Below are positions 47,022-55,292 of a DNA stretch of 64,000 nucleotides, piece after piece. Position 1 is the first letter of the stretch; each line of letters opens with the position of its first letter. The DNA comes from a virus. The notes beneath the pieces were generated by a model, which did not search any database, had not been told where the DNA came from, and saw nothing but the letters and a program-made list of their open reading frames with translations. The stretch covers positions 1-64,000 of the IMG/VR virus record IMGVR_UViG_3300044846_002605. One strand, written 5' to 3'. The position numbers and the translations under genes are program-made.

Positions 47022-48602
47022 TTAAAGTACTGCTGGTGTGTACGCAGTGTGACCGAAAGTTTGTAATGTTACTACACCACCAACCGCAGCTGCACCCAAC
47101 CATGTTGCCATGAATGTTTCAAATGCTGTTGCTGTAGCAGCAGTAACATAGATGTTCAATGCATATTGATCATCATCATAAACACCGCTAGGGTTGTTAT
47201 AACGAGGAACGCTGTGTTGAATTACATAACGTGTGTACAATGCATTACGGTTAACCGCATTGAAGTACTGATTTCCTTGAGTAATCTCACGGATACGCGG
47301 ATCATCAGAGAAATGATTTTGCAAGTATGACTCATCAAGAATCACATCGCGCAATACAGTTTCACCATAACCTTGTCCTGCAAATCCTGCGTACTCTTTA
47401 GTAGCACAAAGAGCAGAGAAATCACATGGATCACCAGTCAAATCTGTCAATGACAAGTTCATTTGAATAACTTCTTTCTCATAGAAATCAGAATTCTGGA
47501 ATGAACAGTTACCAAATTTAGTTTCAACATAAGCACCAATCAAACGGATACCAGCTAATGCGCCAGCAATATGTCCTGGAGATACATAAGTTGACCAAAC
47601 GTTAGTTGCAGGGAAACCTGCAGCAACAGCTTCAGCAGCAGTAGCAAACAACGGAACACCTGTTTGAGTATAAACGATTGGACGAACAAAGTACTGTAAC
47701 CATACATCATTTACGATTTGGTTAGCCCAGTCAATCATTACCAATGTAGAATCTACATTTCCTGGTACAATTGTACCTGTTGGACAACAACCTGTATAAG
47801 CTGCAAAAGTTTTGTACAAGTCATGGTTCAAGTAACGCAATACTGGTGAACCCCACAAGTCAATACGAAGATTGTATGTTTCTCCACACACAAAGTTGAA
47901 TTTACATGGAGCAGATCCTGCAGCGTTATATTTAATCGTTGCTACAGTAACCGTAGCCGCTGTACCTGCAACAAAAGGAATTGAACTTGGTAAACCTAAT
48001 ACATTACCAACTGTATAACCTTGACCAGGTTGTGTAATAGTTACAGCTGTAACAACACCACCCGCAACAACTACAGTTGCAAACGCACCAACACCTGAAC
48101 CACCTGTAAGAGCAACGTTAGTGTAAGTACCATTGGTATAACCTGTACCTGCAGTAAATGTTACTGTTGCAATTGAATCAGAGTTCCAGTTAGTGTTTCC
48201 TAAATGCCAAATTGATTGCTCTGGAGCAGCACCTGTCATTTTAGAAAATTTGTGAACAAATCGCGGATTGATCATCTTTGACTTGTTAGACTCTTTGTAT
48301 CCTCCGTGAAAAGGACCAATCTTATCATCAGTAAACAAAGATGCAGCAGCAAAAACCAATGGTTTTCCTGCAATAACTTCCGCAGATGCGTTGTTTACAG
48401 ATAAGTAAGTGTTTGGATTAAAGAAACCATAGGTTCCTACTCCTAATCCATTTGGTGCTACAGCATTTGCTAAAGCTGATGTTGGTACACCTGCGTCAAG
48501 CAAAAATCCGTTATTCACCGCATTCTGAGTACCTGGTACTGCAGCCTGTGTTGCTTTGGTTCCCACAAATGATTTGCGGTAAGCATGATTAAAATAACTC
48601 AT
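47022..48602 (-). CDS. Major structural protein with Gly/Val/Thr-rich beta-repeat insertion, 526 aa
   Basis: The protein looks like a high-copy virion component: it has its own promoter-like box and terminator, and its base use is richer in GC-ending codons than neighbours. Residues about 155-225 form an insertion with the pattern GTGYTNGTYTNVALTGGSG ... GGVVTAVTITQPGQGYTVG, a beta-repeat widespread in phage surface proteins. The rest contains beta-rich segments (YNLRIDLWGSPVLRYLNH) and helices. It could be an auxiliary capsid protein, a head fibre or a tail protein; sequence alone does not decide. It lies downstream of the ring candidates and upstream of the adhesin cluster. Confidence 0.55.
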   Translation of the reverse strand: MSYFNHAYRKSFVGTKATQAAVPGTQNAVNNGFLLDAGVPTSALANAVAPNGLGVGTYGFFNPNTYLSVNNASAEVIAGKPLVFAAASLFTDDKIGPFHGGYKESNKSKMINPRFVHKFSKMTGAAPEQSIWHLGNTNWNSDSIATVTFTAGTGYTNGTYTNVALTGGSGVGAFATVVVAGGVVTAVTITQPGQGYTVGNVLGLPSSIPFVAGTAATVTVATIKYNAAGSAPCKFNFVCGETYNLRIDLWGSPVLRYLNHDLYKTFAAYTGCCPTGTIVPGNVDSTLVMIDWANQIVNDVWLQYFVRPIVYTQTGVPLFATAAEAVAAGFPATNVWSTYVSPGHIAGALAGIRLIGAYVETKFGNCSFQNSDFYEKEVIQMNLSLTDLTGDPCDFSALCATKEYAGFAGQGYGETVLRDVILDESYLQNHFSDDPRIREITQGNQYFNAVNRNALYTRYVIQHSVPRYNNPSGVYDDDQYALNIYVTAATATAFETFMATWLGAAAVGGVVTLQTFGHTAYTPAVL

Positions 48603-48642
48603 TTTTCTTTTTTTTAGTTAATAAACAATGTATTCAATATAG

Positions 48643-48660
48643 CAAAAATAATTCAATTAT
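48643..48660 (-). promoter_or_regulatory. Promoter box TATTTTTG upstream of the 526-aa gene
   Basis: On the minus strand AATTGAATTATTTTTGC is followed by TATATTGAATAC. This matches the region at 55293-55307 upstream of the scaffold/capsid genes, with one base less between TTTGC and TATATT. It lies 41 bases before the start. Confidence 0.55.
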
Positions 48661-48677
48661 GCAACACTTGATGCAAA

Positions 48678-49157
48678 TTATTTTAAAAATAAAAGTTTGT
48701 ACTTTGTTGCTGACAATAGTCTTTTTACATTATCAAGCTCATTGCCAATTTCTGAAAAACACATGATGTCTTGTAGAGCACAAATCATATCATAGATTTC
48801 TCTGATGTAAACAATAGCTTCTTCTACAGAATTAAGTGTTCTTGGACAACAATCTGTAAGAACCAAAATTCTTTCAGCTGCACCTTGATAAGCTTCCGTA
48901 ATTGTATCTACTAAATCAGGCAATCCTTCATAAAGTGGACCTAGTGCAACATGAATAGCGTGCGCACCTACACCATTTACTTTTAAATGCAACTTGTGAA
49001 AAGAAATAGTAGCATTCATTAATTCACAAATACATGCCGTTGTTTCTTCAACGCAATGATCACCTGACGGCTTTGTATACGTTTGACTAGGTGTTGCTGG
49101 CCTTTGCATTGGTGCAGCCGCTGGTCTTTTTAATAGACCTCTTTGTGGTGAGTTCAT
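48678..49157 (-). CDS. Ferritin/Dps-like helical-bundle phage protein (DUF5856-like), 159 aa
   Basis: After a Pro/Arg-rich 30-residue head come four helices: CICELMNATISFHKLHLKVNG, then ALGPLYEGLPDLVDTITEAYQG, then RTLNSVEEAIVYIREIYDMI and a last helix with ELDNVKRLLSATKYKLLF. The order H..H, then H..LG..YE.L.D..D...E..QG, matches what is recalled of DUF5856 virus proteins and of the Dps/ferritin fold. Ferroxidase ligands are not all present, so a structural role is more likely than iron storage. It lies 6 bases downstream of the 233-aa ring candidate. Fold assignment is by pattern only. Confidence 0.5.
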   Translation of the reverse strand: MNSPQRGLLKRPAAAPMQRPATPSQTYTKPSGDHCVEETTACICELMNATISFHKLHLKVNGVGAHAIHVALGPLYEGLPDLVDTITEAYQGAAERILVLTDCCPRTLNSVEEAIVYIREIYDMICALQDIMCFSEIGNELDNVKRLLSATKYKLLFLK

Positions 49158-49163
49158 TTATTC

Positions 49164-49865
49164 TTAGTTATTAGTTTCTACTGAATTATCCGCAATTTGG
49201 TTTGCTGTAACATCTTCAAGATCTCCTGCTAGAATTTTTACACATTCATCAATAAATAGTTCTACAAGGTCATCTTTAAATTCACATTCAACATCTACAG
49301 TTGATATAATTCCTGTGTATGGATCGGATGTTCCTGGAATCTGTATCCTGCGTGGTTGTCTGTAATAAGTCAAAGTTGCTGACTCAATATCAAAATCATT
49401 GTTTGTATAAATCTTGATTCTATTTCCTAGGACTGTAGCAAAAGTTTCAGCCCATTCAAAACTTGGTTTTTTATTATGATCTCTCAAAAGTTCATCTACG
49501 TTTGCTTCTTCAGCAAGATACACAACCATTTGTCTTTTATCACAACAATCTTTGTTTGCTTTTGCAGAAATTCTTTTCCACTCAAAATAATCTGCAGGTA
49601 AAGCTGGGGATTGAAAATACAAATCTTTTTTAACCATTTGCAATGGCTTGTCTGAAAGAAGAACTTGTAAATCATCAATACGTCTTTTACTGGCTTCATC
49701 ACCAGTCTTAGTCATATTTGTTCCCATCAAGTTTCTTCGGCACCATGCAACTTGACCTTTATTAAAAGCTTCAACAATCTGCCAAGGCATAATGTTGTCA
49801 TAGTCATTACTAGCCAATTTATTAATTCGCTGTTTGACTTTTATTTGAATAGTGTCATTTGTCAT
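49164..49865 (-). CDS. Head-tail adaptor/ring protein candidate, 233 aa
   Basis: Opens with a helical region (IQIKVKQRINKLASNDYDNIMPWQIVEAFNKG), then FQSPALPADYFEWKRIS and TLTYYRQPRRIQ, ending in an acidic helical tail (LVELFIDECVKILAGDLEDVTANQ). This helix, beta and helix layout is what head-completion or ring proteins of crAss-like and other podoviruses show. It lies between capsid genes and later tail genes, where such proteins are coded. Its ATG overlaps the stop of the 55-aa basic gene (ATGA). The exact ring cannot be assigned. Confidence 0.5.
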   Translation of the reverse strand: MTNDTIQIKVKQRINKLASNDYDNIMPWQIVEAFNKGQVAWCRRNLMGTNMTKTGDEASKRRIDDLQVLLSDKPLQMVKKDLYFQSPALPADYFEWKRISAKANKDCCDKRQMVVYLAEEANVDELLRDHNKKPSFEWAETFATVLGNRIKIYTNNDFDIESATLTYYRQPRRIQIPGTSDPYTGIISTVDVECEFKDDLVELFIDECVKILAGDLEDVTANQIADNSVETNN

Positions 49866-50029
49866 TTCCCTTTAACTTTTTTAAGGTTTGGATTTTTGCG
49901 TTTAGCCGCAGGAGATGCTTTTCTTGAAGCAGATGCCAAAATAGCACCGGCAGCTTCCATTGACACACCTTGCTTTTTTGCTATACCTTTTTGGGCTGCT
50001 TTGAAACCCATTCCTTTTTTTATTGCCAT
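49862..50029 (-). CDS. Small basic Lys/Ala-rich protein, 55 aa
   Basis: ATG at 50029 opens a 55-codon frame that ends in TGA at 49862, overlapping the ATG of the 233-aa gene. The product is about one third Lys, Arg, and Ala (AKKQGVSMEAAGAILASASR, then KASPAAKRKNPNLKK) with one amphipathic helix and a basic tail. It belongs to a run of five tiny basic genes between 49862 and 50918. Nucleic-acid binding or packaging in the head is plausible from charge; similar helix plus basic tail proteins are remembered from other phages as virion-associated. Not proven by sequence. Confidence 0.6.
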   Translation of the reverse strand: MAIKKGMGFKAAQKGIAKKQGVSMEAAGAILASASRKASPAAKRKNPNLKKVKGK

Positions 50030-50040
50030 AACCTATGTAA

Positions 50041-50313
50041 TTAACAGTTCCATTTTCTTAAAGCAAGAGCTTTTCTTGTAGGTCTTCCTTTTTCATCTTT
50101 CATTGGACCTTTAACACCAGACATTCTAGCACAAAAAGATTTTCTTCTTTTTGCATCTTTGCTACCAGCTTTTAGTTTAGACGGCTTAGTCGTTACAGCA
50201 GTTTGTAACTTACTACCTGGATTTGCTCTTCTATAAGAAGCAACCCCTTTTGCATTTAATCCTCCTTTAGGATCTTTGCCTTCCTTGCGAGTCCAAGCTG
50301 GTGTTTTTGCCAT
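50041..50313 (-). CDS. Small basic DUF6321-like protein, 90 aa
   Basis: Start set at ATG 50313, which overlaps the stop of the upstream 42-aa gene (TGATG); a GTG one codon earlier is also possible. The sequence AWTRKEGKDPKGGLNAKGVASYRRANPG, then RRKSFCARMSGVKGPMKDEKGRPTR and LRKWNC, matches in order the small DUF6321 family remembered from phages and giant viruses. It is strongly basic. Its function is unknown in the family; a virion or DNA-associated role is inferred from charge and from its place among capsid genes. Confidence 0.65.
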   Translation of the reverse strand: MAKTPAWTRKEGKDPKGGLNAKGVASYRRANPGSKLQTAVTTKPSKLKAGSKDAKRRKSFCARMSGVKGPMKDEKGRPTRKALALRKWNC

Positions 50314-50441
50314 CACTTTTTCTTTTTAGAATCAGGCTTTTTCATATTGCGCCCTACAATCAGTCCTGCTTGAAAAGCTTTTTTAGTCTTTTCTCCGCAC
50401 TCTGATTTTTTTGAGCTTGCGCTAGATACTTTTTTTGCCAT
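50313..50441 (-). CDS. Tiny Lys-rich protein, 42 aa
   Basis: ATG 50441 to TGA 50313. The product is Lys- and Ser-rich (MAKKVSSASSKKSECGEKTKK) with a short hydrophobic centre (FQAGLIVGRN) and a Lys-rich end. It sits 2 bases after the stop of the DUF5872-like gene and overlaps the start of the DUF6321-like gene, so translation is probably coupled. Being this short, it is supported mainly by fit, overlap and the character of its neighbours. No function can be named. Confidence 0.5.
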   Translation of the reverse strand: MAKKVSSASSKKSECGEKTKKAFQAGLIVGRNMKKPDSKKKK

Positions 50442-50443
50442 GA

Positions 50444-50782
50444 TCATATATTTTTTACTCTTCTTCCCATACCTACTCTTGACTTTTCAGCTTTTTTAGC
50501 AGCTAGTTTAGAAGGAGAAATTTCACTTTTTGTTTTAGGAGTATCTCGCGATACCCTTTTGGTAGGCCGGCAGTATTCATTCTTACCACCGGCTCCGCAA
50601 GGTTTTCCTGTTCGGGTGTCTTGCCATTTTTCTGCTTGCCATCTTTTAAGTTTTGTACCTTCTGAAGTCTTTCTTACACTCCCAGATGCCTTACGGCATT
50701 TGGCAATAGCTTGAGAAGCCCTCGCTGAAGGAAACACATCGTACTGTGCTTTTACTTTTTTATAACAAGCATCTTTTGGCAT
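50444..50782 (-). CDS. Small basic DUF5872-like protein, 112 aa
   Basis: Start placed at ATG 50782 (MPKDACYKKVKAQYDVFPSA), one base after the TAA of the 44-aa gene; an ATG at 50812 would add ten residues and overlap that gene. The features ACYKKVKAQYDVFPSARASQAIAKCR and WQAEKWQDTRTGKPCG followed by YCRPTKRVSRDTPKT match the DUF5872 pattern known from giant viruses and some phages. It is highly basic with six or so Cys. No activity is known; a nucleic-acid binding virion protein is a reasonable inference. Confidence 0.65.
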   Translation of the reverse strand: MPKDACYKKVKAQYDVFPSARASQAIAKCRKASGSVRKTSEGTKLKRWQAEKWQDTRTGKPCGAGGKNEYCRPTKRVSRDTPKTKSEISPSKLAAKKAEKSRVGMGRRVKNI

Positions 50783-50783
50783 C

Positions 50784-50918
50784 TTAACAAGCTTTTTTAC
50801 CCATTTTGCCACCCATGGCTTTTTTAGGCATTGCTACCTTTCCACCCATTGATTTTTTCATTGATCCACCATTTTTCATAACTGGTTTCGCAGTTGCTTT
50901 TTTCATTGACGTTTTCAT
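50784..50918 (-). CDS. Tiny Met/Gly/Lys-rich repeat protein, 44 aa
   Basis: ATG 50918 to TAA 50784. The product is made of imperfect repeats of the type MKK-SMGGKVAMP and MKNGGSMKK, and ends GGKMGKKAC; Met, Gly and Lys make up most of it. It follows the 330-aa structural gene after an 18-base gap and is tightly spaced to the DUF5872-like gene. Low-complexity makes a coincidence possible, but position, ATG and the pattern of neighbours support expression. No function can be assigned. Confidence 0.5.
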   Translation of the reverse strand: MKTSMKKATAKPVMKNGGSMKKSMGGKVAMPKKAMGGKMGKKAC

Positions 50919-50936
50919 CTTATTTGAGTTTAAAAA

Positions 50937-51929
50937 TTACTTACTCCAAATATCTTCAACTTTAGCCATCAAAAGATCCAACATGTCTTCATTAGTTGGA
51001 TTTTTCAAATACTCTAAGATGTCAGATACATTTCTACCAAGCATCACATTTTGCGAAGCCTCATGCAACATGCCATCTGGTTTTGCAATAATGTATTTGT
51101 AGAAACTTGCATCTTTGATAATTGCTTTGATTTTTAAATCTTCCACACTCATCTGTGAACTTTCAATAAACGTTGTTGCACAACGCTTCATATTATTGTC
51201 AAAACCTTTACCATTAATGTAGTTATCTAAATTGCTATAAATAACTCCAGGTAATGTTTTGTTTGAATACTGAGCACTGTTTCCATCAATGTTCTTAGCA
51301 ATGTAGAACAATTTTCTTGGGTTATCTTCAGACAACTGTTCCAATATTGCTCCGGCTTTGTTTTTCAACTTGCTAATACTCACACTTGTTGCTACAGTAT
51401 CAATTAGTCTATCTAAATACCACTTTGCTTTTGTTCTCTTTGCCTCTTCAAAGTTTGAAGCAATTAATGAAAACCCTCCATTCTCAATAGCTTTAACAAG
51501 AATGAGATGGTCTAAATTTTCTTTTGGATCCAAAACAATGTCATCATTGCCTAATTTCAAATATACTTTTCCCCAGATTTCAGAATTGTCTGGTTTAAAT
51601 AACTCAACTTTACTCCAGAAATCTTTATCTTCCGGATCTATTTGATTAAATGCTCTTTCTCTTTCAAGTAGAGCAACTGTTTCTCTGATGTCTTTAATTA
51701 CAGCAGCTTTTTTCTCGGAGTCTTTAATTTGTTTCACCTCTGGTGCAAATTCATTAAGACCTGTCAAATAACGCATTTTGCCATTCTGTTCAACGGCAGC
51801 AAGAGTTTCTACTTGGAACGTATTAGGAAAAACAACATAGTTGTATTTTTCAAGTCCCATGTTCTCTTGGTTTGGATCTGTGAAAGGTTTAATAGTAACC
51901 TTCCCCATGTTTTCTAATCTTGTACTCAT
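50937..51929 (-). CDS. Conserved structural protein near the capsid gene, 330 aa
   Basis: Mixed alpha/beta protein without a recognised domain. Features: an early strand region (NYVVFPNTFQVETLAAVEQNG), a helix DIRETVALLERERAF, a middle GKVYLKLGNDDIVLDP, and a C-terminal helix pair (DILEYLKNP and LLMAKVEDIW). The gene has a promoter-like TATATTTG box directly after a strong terminator, implying separate control. Its place between capsid and ring genes is the one occupied by a conserved structural gene in crAss-like genomes. A head-completion or minor capsid role is inferred; nothing catalytic was seen. Confidence 0.5.
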   Translation of the reverse strand: MSTRLENMGKVTIKPFTDPNQENMGLEKYNYVVFPNTFQVETLAAVEQNGKMRYLTGLNEFAPEVKQIKDSEKKAAVIKDIRETVALLERERAFNQIDPEDKDFWSKVELFKPDNSEIWGKVYLKLGNDDIVLDPKENLDHLILVKAIENGGFSLIASNFEEAKRTKAKWYLDRLIDTVATSVSISKLKNKAGAILEQLSEDNPRKLFYIAKNIDGNSAQYSNKTLPGVIYSNLDNYINGKGFDNNMKRCATTFIESSQMSVEDLKIKAIIKDASFYKYIIAKPDGMLHEASQNVMLGRNVSDILEYLKNPTNEDMLDLLMAKVEDIWSK

Positions 51930-51957
51930 TTTTTGTTGGTTTATTATTTATGACTGA

Positions 51958-51965
51958 CAAATATA
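51958..51965 (-). promoter_or_regulatory. Bacteroidota-type promoter box (TATATTTG)
   Basis: On the minus strand the bases read TATATTTG, matching TAnnTTTG, 29 bases before the start of the 330-aa gene and immediately after a terminator. No TTG at the usual upstream distance is visible, so strength is uncertain. Confidence 0.4.
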
Positions 51966-51967
51966 AT

Positions 51968-52000
51968 AAAAAGAGGCAGTCTAGGATTCTGCCTCTTTTT
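51968..52000 (-). terminator. Rho-independent terminator after the 85-aa gene
   Basis: A 12-base inverted repeat (AAAAAGAGGCAG with its complement) around a 9-base loop, followed by T on either strand because the stem is A/T-tipped. It lies 6 bases beyond the stop of the 85-aa gene, read on the minus strand. Confidence 0.8.
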
Positions 52001-52006
52001 ACCTTT

Positions 52007-52264
52007 CTAGGATAATGCTGCTATAAGAGCATTCAATTTTGCTTCAATTGCATCTAGTCGTGCTTCAACTTCTACACGCAATCCATTAACGGTTGTTGCG
52101 GCTAAATCAGTTGATGCCGGTAAAGCACCTACTGCTGCACAATCTGCTTTTACTAAACGAATTGCTTCATTTACATGAGCAATACGAGCTAAAGCTGCTT
52201 CAGAATAAGCTACTCTTTGCAATACTGGATCTGGGCTTGCTACCCCTACTTTTACTTGTGGCAT
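52007..52264 (-). CDS. Small helical capsid-neighbour protein, 85 aa
   Basis: Ala/Val/Leu-rich with two predicted long helices (EAALARIAHVNEAIRLVKADC, then LRVEVEARLDAIEAKLNALIAALS), the second in heptads suited to a trimeric coiled coil. It stands alone between two terminators, directly downstream of the major capsid gene, so it can be expressed as readthrough from the capsid transcript, a layout typical of decoration or head-fibre proteins. GC is higher than in most neighbours, as in the capsid gene. Capsid association is inferred. Confidence 0.6.
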   Translation of the reverse strand: MPQVKVGVASPDPVLQRVAYSEAALARIAHVNEAIRLVKADCAAVGALPASTDLAATTVNGLRVEVEARLDAIEAKLNALIAALS

Positions 52265-52279
52265 GGCTTTTAATTTTAA

Positions 52280-52305
52280 AAGGGAGCCAAACTAATGACT
52301 CCCTT
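52280..52305 (-). terminator. Terminator-like hairpin after the major capsid gene
   Basis: AAGGGAG and CTCCCTT pair around a 12-base loop, followed on the minus strand by TTTTAAAATT. It lies 18 bases past the capsid stop and is weaker than the others, which would allow partial readthrough into the 85-aa gene. Confidence 0.65.
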
Positions 52306-52322
52306 ATGAATAAAATATGAGA

Positions 52323-53939
52323 TTACAATGATCCTCCCGTAATTGGGTTTCTCATCACAATTTTCAAGACTTTAGTAGGATCTTCTACTTTGATTGCAGG
52401 CATTGCCTGAGTCATGTAGATTTGGTATCCATTGAAGTTACCTGAAGAAGCAAATCCTTGAGTACGTCCCATATAGTCCATAGAACCATTTACATAACGC
52501 CATACAAGATCTTTGTTCCAAGCACACTTCAACAATTTAATGTTGTCTTGTCCGTTCTCAGTAATATCAAAGATGATAAATGAGTAAGAAGACAAACGGA
52601 AACCGTCAATGATTGGGTTTTCAATCTCGTTGTTTTGCAAGTTGTCAAATGCAGGGTTCAATACAAACTTCACATTTGCCAAGAAAGGAATTGTGTAGCT
52701 TGTGAAAGAGAATCCATAAGACAAGTCCATTCCTGAACCTTTTACAGCTTCCAATTCTTTTGCGTTCATTACCAATCCTGATGCAAAAGCCTCACGCTTG
52801 ATTGCTTCATTGATAATACGCATACCACCCATACCTGTTTGAACAATCAATTCACGTTTTGGATCTGGTCCTTGGAAGTCAACTTTACCATTGTAGAAGT
52901 TGAAAATTTCAGAACGGAAGATGTCAAGACGGAAATCAGATTTGTTGTAAACATGCTTGTAAGACAAGTCTAATTGTTTCCACAAACCAACTGACAAACG
53001 AAGATCATCTGGACCATCTTGCTTGATACGTCCACCTTTACCCCACATAAGGTAAGTTTCAATATCATAAGCAATTTTAGAAAGGTGAGCTGCTTCCAAC
53101 TTAGTGATGAAAGAACGAACCAAGTTTCCATTGTCCATTGCTTTTTTCACATAACCTTGTCCTTTAGCAGCAACCATTCCTTCCAATGTATTGATAGATG
53201 GATCCATTGACGTATCAAAGTTTTTCCAAATCTCAGTTACAGGAATTGAACCGTCAGCATTCATACCACCTTTCTCCATCAATTTCACTTTAGATGAAAT
53301 TGTATAGTGAACGTGTGCATCTGCATTACCAACATAGTTGTAGAACTCACGAGTTGTGTGAGTCATAGAAAGATCTGAGTAACGCTCACCATACTCACCA
53401 CGCGCAGAACCTACACGGAAGAAGTAAGTGTTGTTAGTCAAGAAACGGTTATCAAAAGTTGCAGCTGAATCATTGTTCGGCATTTGAACTGTATAGATAA
53501 ATCCGTCACCCATATCCAAGATGTCTTCATCTGTGATATAAAGTTCTTTTCCATTGAATTTGTCATAAGTGATGATGTCACCATGTCCAAATACACGCTT
53601 GTTCAATTTGATTTTGAACGGAGTACCATCTACACCTTTTACAGTGTTAGTCGGATCAAGATCTTCCATAATGAAAGGAAGTTCTTCAGATACAGGTGTT
53701 GACCACTTGTATTCACCACGCGGGTGGTTTACCTCAATAACATTCTTTCCGTTAAAAGAAGACATTTGATAAAGAGGCATTTCCAACTTTTTAACTTGAG
53801 CCCAAAGTTCAATTGGACCTAAGTCATCCGGTTGTGCATCCTTCATCAAATTCATCAAGTGGTAAGAATCCACATGAGAGCTTGCTGTGTAATAGTTGTC
53901 CCGAAGGAACATACCATTATTTAAAACTGGTGTACTCAT
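52323..53939 (-). CDS. Major capsid protein (HK97-fold expected), 538 aa
   Basis: Assigned from position (terminase, portal, scaffold-like, then this gene), from length, and from base use richer in C-ending codons than neighbours, as in highly expressed genes. The N-terminal region contains YHLMNLMKDAQPDDLGPIELW, the middle GSARGEYGERYSDLSMTH, and the C-terminal part long helices with the pattern expected of an HK97 spine helix, e.g. FITKLEAAHLSKIAYDIETYLMWG. It is followed by its own terminator hairpin. A cleavage site could not be seen. No competing capsid candidate exists in the window. Confidence 0.8.
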   Translation of the reverse strand: MSTPVLNNGMFLRDNYYTASSHVDSYHLMNLMKDAQPDDLGPIELWAQVKKLEMPLYQMSSFNGKNVIEVNHPRGEYKWSTPVSEELPFIMEDLDPTNTVKGVDGTPFKIKLNKRVFGHGDIITYDKFNGKELYITDEDILDMGDGFIYTVQMPNNDSAATFDNRFLTNNTYFFRVGSARGEYGERYSDLSMTHTTREFYNYVGNADAHVHYTISSKVKLMEKGGMNADGSIPVTEIWKNFDTSMDPSINTLEGMVAAKGQGYVKKAMDNGNLVRSFITKLEAAHLSKIAYDIETYLMWGKGGRIKQDGPDDLRLSVGLWKQLDLSYKHVYNKSDFRLDIFRSEIFNFYNGKVDFQGPDPKRELIVQTGMGGMRIINEAIKREAFASGLVMNAKELEAVKGSGMDLSYGFSFTSYTIPFLANVKFVLNPAFDNLQNNEIENPIIDGFRLSSYSFIIFDITENGQDNIKLLKCAWNKDLVWRYVNGSMDYMGRTQGFASSGNFNGYQIYMTQAMPAIKVEDPTKVLKIVMRNPITGGSL

Positions 53940-53971
53940 TTGTATATTTATTTATTTGTTTACTTTTTCAA

Positions 53972-55255
53972 TTACCTAGAAAAAAGTGATCTACCTTGCC
54001 TTTTAATCGGCTCTCTTTTGTTAGACACTCTGCTAGGATTTGTGTTTTGTTCCCCGATTCCAGTTGATGACGCATTTCTTGAAGCCTCTTCTGTTCTTAA
54101 AGCTCTTACCGTGTTTGCATTTGCAACATTAGCACCAAGTTGTTTCACTGAGTTACGGTAATTAACCGGATCAGCAAGTAACCACAATGCTTCAGCTACC
54201 AATGACGGATTTGCTTTTTCCCCAAACTGATGTTGCTCCAATAAGTATCCTAATGCATTTGTAGGATTACCTTTTGAATCTTGATACTTAGTAGCATCTG
54301 TAAGACCATAGTACAACATGGTTTGAACTTTGTTGTTCAACGGAATACCATTTAGGTTGTTGCTGTTTAAAGTATTGTAAACAACATCATGGTATTTCTT
54401 TTCCATGTCATTTTTGCGAGCTTGAGCTGCTTGTTGATCTTTTAATCTTTTTTCAATTACTTCAGCTTGTCTTGCATCCAATTTTGGTTTGTATCTCTCA
54501 GCATATTTTGCTAAATCACCGCGATCTTTAAGAACATTGATTTCATCTTCAATTTCTTCTATAGAACCAAATCCGGAAAGGTTTAAGTATTGTCTTGCAA
54601 TACTTTCTTGGTCTTGCTCATTTGAAACATCTAAATCAAAAGTTTCTTGTGCACGCGCTAATTGGCTAAATACTGATTTGATGTCTTGACCACCATTCAA
54701 TGCATAGTGAATAACCGCTTGAACTTCTTCTGGTAATTGTTGAAACAATTGAACCGGTGCGTTCTGTGCAACTTCACTTGTTTGAGAATCAATATTTGCT
54801 TGAATTAATTCTTCAAAATCATCAACAGTGTAATCCGCCAAAGCTTTTCCATCATCAAATGGTTGAAGAACACCTTTGTCAATTAACCTTGTTGCAGCTT
54901 CAATCATTGCATCTTTGGTTAATTTAGGTCTTCCTCCTTTGTTTACTTGCGCTATATCATCTGCATCATCTTCTTCCTCATTGTTATTTAAGGGTTGATC
55001 AACAATTGCAGCTACCGCAGCTTTAGCAATTTCTGGATCTTTTAATGATTCAGTATCATCATCACCAATTTCATCTAGGAACGATATGTCAACTTTATCT
55101 GATTTTAAAACTGAATTCTTAGATTCTGCAGGAGCAATAACTGAACTCGCTGATGGGATTCCAAGTAAATCATCCAAGTTATCAAAATCAACCTCGGCTA
55201 CCGTTGTAGCAGAGCTTTGTGCAGCCGCTTGAGCTGCTTTTTCTTCTTCTGTCAT
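53972..55255 (-). CDS. Scaffold-like capsid assembly protein, 427 aa
   Basis: Acidic, helical, low in aromatic residues: NNNEEEDDADDIAQV at about 90-105, then a conserved-looking segment GGRPKLTKDAMIEAATRLID, then PFDDGKALADYTVDDFEELI. The C-terminal third is a mixed-charge coiled coil (EVIEKRLKDQQAAQARKNDMEKKY) ending in a Arg/Ser-rich basic tail (KREPIKRQGRSLFSR) of the sort that docks to the capsid shell. It lies between portal and capsid genes, where scaffolds lie, and has a promoter box upstream (55293-55300). No protease motif was noted. Confidence 0.65.
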   Translation of the reverse strand: MTEEEKAAQAAAQSSATTVAEVDFDNLDDLLGIPSASSVIAPAESKNSVLKSDKVDISFLDEIGDDDTESLKDPEIAKAAVAAIVDQPLNNNEEEDDADDIAQVNKGGRPKLTKDAMIEAATRLIDKGVLQPFDDGKALADYTVDDFEELIQANIDSQTSEVAQNAPVQLFQQLPEEVQAVIHYALNGGQDIKSVFSQLARAQETFDLDVSNEQDQESIARQYLNLSGFGSIEEIEDEINVLKDRGDLAKYAERYKPKLDARQAEVIEKRLKDQQAAQARKNDMEKKYHDVVYNTLNSNNLNGIPLNNKVQTMLYYGLTDATKYQDSKGNPTNALGYLLEQHQFGEKANPSLVAEALWLLADPVNYRNSVKQLGANVANANTVRALRTEEASRNASSTGIGEQNTNPSRVSNKREPIKRQGRSLFSR

Positions 55256-55292
55256 CTTTGTTGGTTTTAGTACTGACTGTAATTAATATAAG

